Assembly: GCA_002482845.1 (NCBI GenBank)
Contig: DLGT01000014.1
Coordinates: 3,610 to 32,796, forward strand
Direction: 5' to 3'
Source of the DNA: Saprospiraceae bacterium UBA7687
Lineage (GTDB): Bacteria; Bacteroidota; Bacteroidia; Chitinophagales; Saprospiraceae
Length of the DNA: 29,187 nucleotides
The notes beneath the pieces are model-generated. The model did not search any database. It saw only the letters and a program-made list of their open reading frames with translations, and had not been told where the DNA came from. Position numbers and translations under genes: made by a program. This document shows, piece after piece, positions 6,951-13,521 of the stretch. Position 1 is the stretch's first letter; every line of letters begins with the position of its first letter.

Positions 6951-9623
6951 ATGATTCAGAAATTAATATTGCTTTTGGGAGTTTGTATAGCTTCTATATC
7001 TTTGGCACAACCCACCACATTTACTTCCAAAGGCATTGGTGGTGGCGGCGCACTGTTTTCTCCATCTATCAATCCTGCAAATCACGACGAGTATTATGTT
7101 TCTTGTGATATGGGAGAGCTTTTTCATACTACCAATTTCGGGACAGCATATGATCAGGTTCACTTTTCAGAAATGATCGGTGGGCATTATTCTCGAGTCA
7201 ATTTTACAAATACATCAGGTCTTTTATTTACCATTAGATATATCAATGAAATTCCTACCCCTGTCAAAAGCACCGACAATGGGCAAACTTGGAATACACT
7301 TCCTGGCAATCCTGATCCATTTGAATATACTTATTCTTTGTACGTGGATTATAATAATCCTAATAGAATATTGATGTCTCATTACGGAAGTATTTATTTT
7401 TCATCCAATGGTGGTAATTCTTTTGTAAACATTCACAATGCCGTTAATAGTGGTTCGGGTGTCGTAGTAGGTGGCGTTTTGTATGATGGGAATAACATTT
7501 TTATTGGTACAAACGATGGTGTGTTGGTATCAACGAATGGTGGTACATCTTGGTCCATACCTACCATTTCGGGAATTCCTGCCACAGAAAAAATATGGTC
7601 TTTTGCAGCTGCTAAATCTGGTGGTATTACTAGATTTTATTGTATCACAGCCCTTGAGAATGACATTTATGTAGGGGTAGTGGGATCAGATTATTGGGGT
7701 TTTGCCAAAGGTGTTTATGCCGTAGATTATGGTATAGGTAATTGGGTATCAAAGGCTAGTGGACTAAATTTTAACACAGACTTTCCGATGTTTATAGACA
7801 TGGCAAATAATGATATTCAGACAGTATATCTTGCTGGAAGTAATGATAGCAGTTATCCCGATATTATCAAATCTACAAATGGTGGTAATAATTGGACACA
7901 CGTTTTTAACACAGCCAATAATCTCAATATACAGACTGGATGGAGTGGCTTCGGTGGTGATCGTGGTTGGGGATATGGAGAGTGCCCCTTTGGCTTTGAT
8001 GTAGCTGATAATAATGCCAATGTATTGATATTTAGTGATTTTGGTTTTGTACACACTTCACAAAATGGTGGCAGCTCTTGGTCACAAGCGTATATCTCAC
8101 CCACAGACGAAAACCCTGCTGGCACAAATACGCCACAATACAAACATTATGGTAGTGTAGGCATCGAAAATACTACTTCTTGGCAGGTTCATTGGATGGA
8201 TGAAGATAATATGTGGTCTTGTTTTTCTGACATTCGTGGTATCAAAAGTGAAGATCAAGGCGAAAAATGGTCATTTGATTACACAGGACATACCGCCAAT
8301 TCTTCCTACCGCATCGCCCAATTGTCTAATGGTACCATCCTTATGGGTACATCTAATATACATGATATCTACCAAAGTACTTATCTTCAGGACAGCAGAC
8401 TAGATGTGAACGATCCCAATGGCAAAATCATCTATTCTACCAATGGTGGGCAGTCATGGCAAAACTTACGTGTTTTTAACCATCCTGTCTATTGGATAGC
8501 AATAGATCCAAATAATGAAAATATCGCTTATGCTAGTGTCATTCATTATGCTAATGGCAGTGGGATAGGAGGAATTTATAAAACAGAAAACTTAAATTTG
8601 CTAGCAAGTTCTACTTGGACCTTGCTTTCCAATCCACCACGTACACAAAAACATCCAGCATGTATTCAGGTGCTCAATGATGGAAATATGGTCTGTACCT
8701 ATTCGGCAAGAAGGACATCAGCAGGTGCGTTCACGGCAAGTTCAGGTGTATTTCTTTATAATACTAGCAATGGTTCGTGGACCGATGTGTCTCATCTTGG
8801 TATGCACTATTGGACAAAAGATATTGTTTTAGATCCAAATGATGCAAGCCAAAATACTTGGTATGTCAGTGTTTTCAGTGGTTGGGGCGGCGCTCCCAAT
8901 GGTCTTGGTGGCTTGTATAAAACTACAAATCGTGGTCAATCGTGGACAAAACTGACAGGTAGTACCTTGGATAGGGTGCATTCTTGTACTTTTAATCCAC
9001 AGAATCCCGACCAAATTTATGTCACCACAGAAGTACAAGGCTTATGGAAGTGCGATAATATTAATGATGTCAGTCCAGTATTTTCTCAAGTAGCAAGCTA
9101 TCCTTTTCAGCAACCTGTCCGCGTCTTTTTTAATCCTTATGATCCTTCTGAAATGTGGGTTAGCAGTTTCGGTAATGGAATGCGGAAGGGAAACTTATCT
9201 TCAGGAGACTGTAATATTGTGACCAATACAAATAACGACGGACTAGGTTCGCTTCGATTTGCCATAGATTGTGTTGCAGACGGTGACACCATATTTTTTA
9301 GCAGTTCATTAGCTAATGCAACGATTGTAATCAATGGTTTACCTATAACAATCAAAAAGTCTGTCACCATTTTAAATGAAAATACAAATAAAGTAACCAT
9401 CAGGCATAGCGATGATCATCTTTTTATCATTCAGGCCAATCACACCGTTTGGATGGAAAATATACATCTCCAAACTTCTACCATAGATAAGAATTGTATT
9501 GAAAACAGCGGTCAGTTAACGCTTAAAAGCGTCCATACATCCGTTACCAATGGTACAACTTCCAAAGCGATCAATAATGATGCTGGCACTTTGTCGATAA
9601 TCGGTGCGAATGAAATTAAGTAG
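6951..9623 (+). CDS. Secreted BNR/sortilin-type beta-propeller protein (GH74-like fold)
   Basis: The 890-residue product begins with a Sec signal peptide (MIQKLILLLGVCIASISLAQ, cleavage near residue 19-20). It contains many Asp-box/BNR motifs of the pattern S-x-N/D-x-G-x-x-W: STDNGQTWN, STNGGTSWS, STNGGNNWT, SQNGGSSWS, STNGGQSWQ and TTNRGQSWT. They are spread through two seven-bladed-propeller-like halves, as in VPS10/sortilin-like proteins and GH74 xyloglucanases. The last ~130 residues contain NTNNDGLGSLRFAIDCVADGD (written here as separate pieces NTNNDGLGSLRF and AIDCVADGD), a beta-helix-like module that recurs at the ends of Bacteroidota surface proteins. No typical T9SS C-terminal sorting domain is visible. 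Glycan hydrolysis is possible but the catalytic acids of GH74 were not verified. The stop codon lies at the edge of an inverted-repeat element. Confidence 0.8.
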   Translation: MIQKLILLLGVCIASISLAQPTTFTSKGIGGGGALFSPSINPANHDEYYVSCDMGELFHTTNFGTAYDQVHFSEMIGGHYSRVNFTNTSGLLFTIRYINEIPTPVKSTDNGQTWNTLPGNPDPFEYTYSLYVDYNNPNRILMSHYGSIYFSSNGGNSFVNIHNAVNSGSGVVVGGVLYDGNNIFIGTNDGVLVSTNGGTSWSIPTISGIPATEKIWSFAAAKSGGITRFYCITALENDIYVGVVGSDYWGFAKGVYAVDYGIGNWVSKASGLNFNTDFPMFIDMANNDIQTVYLAGSNDSSYPDIIKSTNGGNNWTHVFNTANNLNIQTGWSGFGGDRGWGYGECPFGFDVADNNANVLIFSDFGFVHTSQNGGSSWSQAYISPTDENPAGTNTPQYKHYGSVGIENTTSWQVHWMDEDNMWSCFSDIRGIKSEDQGEKWSFDYTGHTANSSYRIAQLSNGTILMGTSNIHDIYQSTYLQDSRLDVNDPNGKIIYSTNGGQSWQNLRVFNHPVYWIAIDPNNENIAYASVIHYANGSGIGGIYKTENLNLLASSTWTLLSNPPRTQKHPACIQVLNDGNMVCTYSARRTSAGAFTASSGVFLYNTSNGSWTDVSHLGMHYWTKDIVLDPNDASQNTWYVSVFSGWGGAPNGLGGLYKTTNRGQSWTKLTGSTLDRVHSCTFNPQNPDQIYVTTEVQGLWKCDNINDVSPVFSQVASYPFQQPVRVFFNPYDPSEMWVSSFGNGMRKGNLSSGDCNIVTNTNNDGLGSLRFAIDCVADGDTIFFSSSLANATIVINGLPITIKKSVTILNENTNKVTIRHSDDHLFIIQANHTVWMENIHLQTSTIDKNCIENSGQLTLKSVHTSVTNGTTSKAINNDAGTLSIIGANEIK

Positions 9624-9738
9624 GGGTTTATCCCCAAATTACACTTAATTTAAAATTCATTTTGTTTTACCCTGACCTTAAAGGTGACAAAATGAATTTT
9701 AAATTAGTTTCTGTATCAAAGTGGGATAATCCCTTAAG
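9623..9738. repeat. Palindromic intergenic element between convergent genes
   Basis: A perfect 20-bp inverted repeat sits at 9646-9665 and 9687-9706 (left arm TAATTTAAAATTCATTTTGT) around a 21-base loop. The loop holds TTTACCCTG and the mini-palindrome ACCTTAAAGGT. Outer hairpins flank it: GGGG/CCCC near 9623-9635 and GGGATAATCCC at 9722-9732, and these edges are themselves rough inverted copies (TTAAGTAGGGG against TTAAGGGATTATCCC). It lies exactly between two converging genes, so it may act as a bidirectional terminator. The loop resembles that of the two MITE-like elements, which suggests shared ancestry. Confidence 0.6.
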
Positions 9739-9745
9739 TGGTATT

Positions 9746-10714
9746 TTAGTTGGAAGTTCCCACGCCCATAGACAAACTATAAAGCGGCTCCACTCGACCT
9801 TCTGACGATATGATGCAGACGTCAATATTACCTGACAATGTCTTTTTGGTGAAGTCAAAATAATATCTATCTCCATCAAAACTGACAGGTACATCTGCAT
9901 TTTTTCTGTTTTTAGCTATCAATAGTTTTGAACCTTCGGGTAGGCTTATTTTCAGACCTATACTATCTTTTTTGGTTACTTTACCGCTGAAAGGTGTGAT
10001 GTCGGATACGCCATATTTTATAAATCCTGCATACAGATAGGGTAGGTTGGCAAAAGTTGTTTTACTATACACACTATCTAACAACTGCCATTCTTCTTCA
10101 TCTGGAAAGTGTGACATGATCATGGTTTTGGGATCAAGATTAAAAAATCCTTTACCGAAATCTTCTTTTACGCCCATTCCTGTGGACCAAGTGACATCCA
10201 TAAGCGCCCATTTTCCATTTATCTTCACAGCATTCCACGCATGTGTAGCAGGGATATTTGCTTGTCCGATCAGCGTAGGCCTAGTTTTTCCTGCGCCTGT
10301 TATAAATTCACATTCGATACCTGCGTGCAGACACATCGCTTGAAAAAGCCAAGAGAAATCTTGACAAACTCCTTTTTTATCATCTAGTGTATCATCAATA
10401 TACTCTTGGATTTGTGCTAATCTCTGTGCTTTAAGTTCTTCTAATGACCCTTTAAATCTAGTTTTTTTGAAACCTGATTTTTGCATTTTAGCTAATTTTT
10501 TGTGGTCGTATTCTATATTTGAAGCTATCCAAACAAAAATAGCTCTCACTTTAGACTCATCATCTTGGTAGGGTGAAGTGAGCTTTTCAGTCAGCTTTGC
10601 TAGGTCTCTTGAATATTTTATTGATTTAGCATGGGCATCTATGGCGCTGTAGTCTTGAGCAGATACTAAAAAGCTGATAAGCATAAAAAGCAGCGAAAAG
10701 AAATTTTTCTTCAT
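9746..10714 (-). CDS. Secreted transglutaminase-like cysteine peptidase family protein
   Basis: The 322-residue product has a signal peptide (MKKNFFSLLFMLISFLVSAQ) and a transglutaminase-like core (PF01841 type). The catalytic triad can be placed as Cys117 in KKGVCQDFS, His158 in ATHAWN and Asp173 in LMDVTW, in the usual order and spacing. The N-terminal helical part (AIDAHAKSIKYSRDLAKLTEKL, split as AIDAHAKSIK and YSRDLAKLTEKL) and the KVRAIFVWIASNIEYD segment are typical of bacterial secreted or periplasmic members. Such proteins may act as proteases or in peptide cross-linking; the substrate here is unknown. The C-terminal ~110 residues look beta-rich. It is transcribed away from the aspartyl protease's 3' end; a MITE-like element in between argues against one operon. 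No TAnnTTTG box was found upstream. Confidence 0.85.
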   Translation of the reverse strand: MKKNFFSLLFMLISFLVSAQDYSAIDAHAKSIKYSRDLAKLTEKLTSPYQDDESKVRAIFVWIASNIEYDHKKLAKMQKSGFKKTRFKGSLEELKAQRLAQIQEYIDDTLDDKKGVCQDFSWLFQAMCLHAGIECEFITGAGKTRPTLIGQANIPATHAWNAVKINGKWALMDVTWSTGMGVKEDFGKGFFNLDPKTMIMSHFPDEEEWQLLDSVYSKTTFANLPYLYAGFIKYGVSDITPFSGKVTKKDSIGLKISLPEGSKLLIAKNRKNADVPVSFDGDRYYFDFTKKTLSGNIDVCIISSEGRVEPLYSLSMGVGTSN

Positions 10715-10860
10715 ACTGGGTTTGATATTTTGGAAAGTAAACTGATTTTTTGTAGTTTTGGTTTAGGAAGTTTTAAAGAAAATATTTTTAATCTATTTCT
10801 CTATAACCCTGTATTAGCCTAGGTTCTACTTAGTTAATTTAACGTTTATTCTATCAAAAG

Positions 10861-11001
10861 TTGAGTCCACTCCTAAAATAAGAATTTTATATAATCAACC
10901 GTTTTTTACCCTGCCCCTAAAGGGAAACGTTTGATTATCAATTCAGTAGGAATTATTGTGTTCTTTTCCTGCTCATCAAACACTTTTCGGAGAAGACTCA
11001 A
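10861..11001. repeat. MITE-like element, copy B, with terminal inverted repeats
   Basis: The left end TTGAGTCCACTCCTAAAA (10861-10878) pairs with the right end TTTTCGGAGAAGACTCAA (10984-11001) with a few mismatches. It shares with copy A the strings ATAATCAACCGTTTTTTACC, TTGATTATCAAT, CAGTAG and ACTTTTCGGAG in the same order. It is 141 bp long, against 164 bp for copy A; the size difference lies mainly in the hairpin core and the right spacer. No obvious target-site duplication. It occupies most of the 10715-11032 gap; the remaining 146 bases upstream of 10861 show nothing recognisable. Confidence 0.6.
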
Positions 11002-11032
11002 AGTTTAATTTAATAATAGTGGGATGATATCT

Positions 11033-11881
11033 TCAAAAATACATTTTCATTCTATGGAAATCTATCATAATGCCTTTTTCAGTGAGCTTTGAAATACTTA
11101 GAATGCCTGAGATTTGTGGCTTACCTTTTTCATTAAATCCCGTAAAATCTTTTACTAAACAAGTATGATCTTTCAAAATAGTATTGTCAATAGAGAAACT
11201 TTTAATGATGTACTTGCTTACGATGGTAGAATGTCCTACACTCTCTACTTTGACATCTGAAGTTAACTTTTCAAAAAAAGATGCTTGTGTAGCTATAATT
11301 GTTGAATCTACCAAATGAATACTTGCACCTGAGTCTAATATAAAGGTATACTTTTTATTGCCAAAAGTTAATTCAGTGCTAGGAACGCCATTCTTCATGC
11401 TGAAATCTATATGATTTAAAAAACCAAAAGATTCGATATCAGGCGCATTTTTAAAGAATTTTATTTCATTTGATTCAAAATCTAAATAAATGCTATGTGG
11501 GTTAAAAAACTCAGCTCCTATAATGCCCGCAATCTTAAGATTAAGGAAATTTTCTATATTGGCCAAGTTAGTATTGTAAGCACTTACATTCTCTTTAGTA
11601 ATATCGCCTACTTTTAGATGACTGATTTTAGTTTCTTCAGAATTGGTCACACCGTTTACGGTTTGAAACATTGCTGCTTTATTTGAGAACTTTCTATTAT
11701 TTGAATTCAAAAAAATAGCATCCGAACCCGTATCTAGTATAAAATTGCCTGTTCTTTCTTCAATATCAATTTCTATGATGATAAGGTTATTGATCACTTT
11801 AAACGGTATTGCATCCATATTTCCATATAGAAACTGGTTAACAACAACCAAGAGAAGCAATATTTTGAATGTTTTTAGCAA
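11033..11881 (-). CDS. Two-lobed retropepsin-like aspartyl protease, secreted
   Basis: The 282-residue product has a hydrophobic signal (KTFKILLLLVVVNQFLYG) followed by two copies of an aspartyl-protease lobe. The first active-site motif is FILDTGSDAIF (Asp50-Thr51-Gly52) and the second FILDSGASIHL (Asp183-Ser184-Gly185). Each lobe has the hydrophobic-hydrophobic-G segment expected downstream (IAGIIGAEFF near 118-126 and ISGILSI near the C-terminus). This is the aspartyl_protease_2 (PF13650) type, which in bacteria is often annotated as retropepsin-like. Both lobes keep the Asp, so a pepsin-like intramolecular dimer is likely (inference). It probably acts in the periplasm or outside. A TTG-N20-TAACTTTG promoter lies upstream. 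Confidence 0.85.
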   Translation of the reverse strand: MLKTFKILLLLVVVNQFLYGNMDAIPFKVINNLIIIEIDIEERTGNFILDTGSDAIFLNSNNRKFSNKAAMFQTVNGVTNSEETKISHLKVGDITKENVSAYNTNLANIENFLNLKIAGIIGAEFFNPHSIYLDFESNEIKFFKNAPDIESFGFLNHIDFSMKNGVPSTELTFGNKKYTFILDSGASIHLVDSTIIATQASFFEKLTSDVKVESVGHSTIVSKYIIKSFSIDNTILKDHTCLVKDFTGFNEKGKPQISGILSISKLTEKGIMIDFHRMKMYF

Positions 11882-11902
11882 CTAATTAATATTGAATTAA
11901 TG

Positions 11903-11933
11903 CAAAGTTAATATTAAATTAACATTAAAGCAA
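11903..11933 (-). promoter_or_regulatory. Bacteroidota-type promoter for the aspartyl protease gene
   Basis: On the minus strand TTG (11933-11931) is followed after exactly 20 bases by TAACTTTG (11910-11903), matching the TTG-N17-23-TAnnTTTG consensus. The box ends 22 bases before the ATG at 11881. It is one of the best promoter matches in the window. Confidence 0.65.
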
Positions 11934-12132
11934 TACTTGAGTCATAAAAAATAATTATATGCACACTTTTTTTCTTGTATTTTATATATTGTTAATTTTT
12001 AAATATTAAATTATTACAAATGTGTGTTGGATCTTTCCAAATTTAGTTCGGTATTGTCACACTTGCAGCACAATACTTAATATCATCACCTACTAAAATG
12101 GATAAAAACATAGAATTAATTTTGACTTAACA
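11934..12132. other. AT-rich spacer between divergent promoters
   Basis: The divergent intergenic region 11882-12189 holds one promoter near each end. The spacer between them is very AT-rich and has no ORF or clear palindrome. Repeated TTAATATT-like words occur near both promoters and could be regulator sites, but I cannot define one. Confidence 0.3.
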
Positions 12133-12160
12133 TTGGGTTAATATTGGCATTCTACTTTTG
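12133..12160 (+). promoter_or_regulatory. Bacteroidota-type promoter for the beta-helix lipoprotein gene
   Basis: TTG at 12133-12135 is followed after 17 bases by TACTTTTG at 12153-12160, a full match to TTG-N17-23-TAnnTTTG. The -7 box ends 29 bases before the ATG at 12190. Confidence 0.65.
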
Positions 12161-12189
12161 CGGCATAATTAATAAATAAAATTTTTAAA

Positions 12190-13431
12190 ATGAGAATGTT
12201 AAACAAATTTTTAATTCTATCACTTGCCTTTGTGGCATTTACCTTTATTAGTTGTGATAAAGAAGATGACTGTACACTAACTTGTAATGCTGACGAAGTT
12301 CTTAGCGCAGAATGTACTTGTGTTAAATTAAATACTTCTAATGAAGTAAGAGTTACTACAAATGTTACTGCTAACACTACATGGACAAAAGATAAAGTTT
12401 ATATTTTAGCTACAAGAGTTACAGTAACATCTGGTGCTACATTAACTATCCAAGCTGGTACGATCATCAAAGGTGAAGCTGGTACTGGCGCTAATGCAAC
12501 TGCACTACTTGTTGCTAGAGGTGGTAAGTTAATAGCAGAAGGAACTGCAGCAGCTCCTATTATTTTTACATCTATCGCTGATGAGTTATCTCCTGCTGAT
12601 GTAGCTGCTGGTAATTTCGGAAGTCCTAACTTAAGTTCTGATGTAAACGGTCTTTGGGGTGGCGTTATCGTGTTAGGTAAAGCTAAAATTTCAGCTTCTA
12701 AAGATAATGGTGATGTGAGTGAAGTTCAAATCGAAGGTATTCCTACATCAGATCCTAATGGTCTTTATGGTGGCGCTGTAGATAATGACAACTCGGGAAT
12801 ACTAAAATATATCTCTATCAGACATGGTGGTGCAAATATCGGTAATGGTAACGAAATCAACGGTCTTACATTAGGAGGAGTGGGTAATGGTACTGTTATT
12901 GAAAATATCGAAATCGTATCAAATCAAGATGATGGTATTGAGTGGTTCGGAGGAACAGTAAATGTTAAAAACGTTGTCGTTTGGAATGTAGGTGATGATG
13001 GTATTGATACAGACCAATCATGGGCAGGTACGCTTGATAACTTCGTAGTAATAGCTTCTACAGGTCACTGTTTCGAATTGGATGGACCAGAAGGTACATA
13101 CATGGCAGGACATACTATCCAAAATGGTTCGATCATAGCATCAAGTACTGGTAGAATATCAGAAGACCTTATTAATGTGGACGCAAATTCAATCGTCAAT
13201 CTTAAGAATCTATATTTTACAGGTGTTATGGATGGACAAAAAGTAAATAGAGTTACTGCAGCTGGTGTTACATTTGAAGGTATTCAAATTAATGTTGATG
13301 CTTCGGTTCTTCTAACATTTATTAATGGTGCTGTTCCAGCAGGAATTACTGCAGGTACTACTTCAAAAGCAAATATATCTGGTTTAGGTTGGACATGGGC
13401 TTCAAAGGCTGGTGCAATGACTGGTTTATAA
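12190..13431 (+). CDS. Right-handed beta-helix lipoprotein, probable partner of the downstream TonB receptor
   Basis: The 413-residue product has a lipoprotein signal (LSLAFVAFTFISC), then a Cys-rich stretch (DCTLTCNADEVLSAECTC). The rest is a low-complexity beta-helix rich in G, N, V and T: VTVTSGATLTIQAGTIIKGE, GLWGGVIVLGKAKISA, GILKYISIRHGGANIG, GTVIENIEIVSNQDDGIEWF. Proteins of this family are common in Bacteroidota and often sit beside TonB-dependent receptors, as here. No enzymatic motif is visible, so a surface substrate-binding or scaffold role is inferred. It has its own strong promoter and is separated from the receptor by a terminator-like hairpin, which would make it the more highly expressed partner. 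The simple codon pattern (many GGT, GCT, ACT) also suggests high expression. Confidence 0.8.
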   Translation: MRMLNKFLILSLAFVAFTFISCDKEDDCTLTCNADEVLSAECTCVKLNTSNEVRVTTNVTANTTWTKDKVYILATRVTVTSGATLTIQAGTIIKGEAGTGANATALLVARGGKLIAEGTAAAPIIFTSIADELSPADVAAGNFGSPNLSSDVNGLWGGVIVLGKAKISASKDNGDVSEVQIEGIPTSDPNGLYGGAVDNDNSGILKYISIRHGGANIGNGNEINGLTLGGVGNGTVIENIEIVSNQDDGIEWFGGTVNVKNVVVWNVGDDGIDTDQSWAGTLDNFVVIASTGHCFELDGPEGTYMAGHTIQNGSIIASSTGRISEDLINVDANSIVNLKNLYFTGVMDGQKVNRVTAAGVTFEGIQINVDASVLLTFINGAVPAGITAGTTSKANISGLGWTWASKAGAMTGL

Positions 13432-13458
13432 TTAATTTAAAAAAAAAATAAACAATAT

Positions 13459-13488
13459 AGAGGAGAGTAAATGACTCTCCTCTTTTTT
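13459..13488 (+). terminator. Intrinsic terminator or attenuator between lipoprotein and receptor genes
   Basis: AGAGGAGAGT (13459-13468) and ACTCTCCTCT (13474-13483) form a perfect 10-bp stem with a 5-base loop, followed by five T residues. It starts 28 bases after the lipoprotein stop. The in-frame ATG at 13471 lies inside the loop, which argues against that codon being the receptor start. No promoter box follows, so the receptor probably depends on read-through. Confidence 0.75.
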
Positions 13489-13521
13489 AATTTCAATAAT
13501 AATATTTTAATAAACAAAAAA

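Noticed and set aside
7764..8143. Minus-strand open frames inside the BNR propeller gene
   Set aside because: Shadows of the repeated Asp-box coding sequence; no family-like motif.
13471..13521. Upstream in-frame ATG for the TonB receptor
   Set aside because: It lies in the loop of a strong terminator hairpin; ATG 13522 gives a normal signal peptide.
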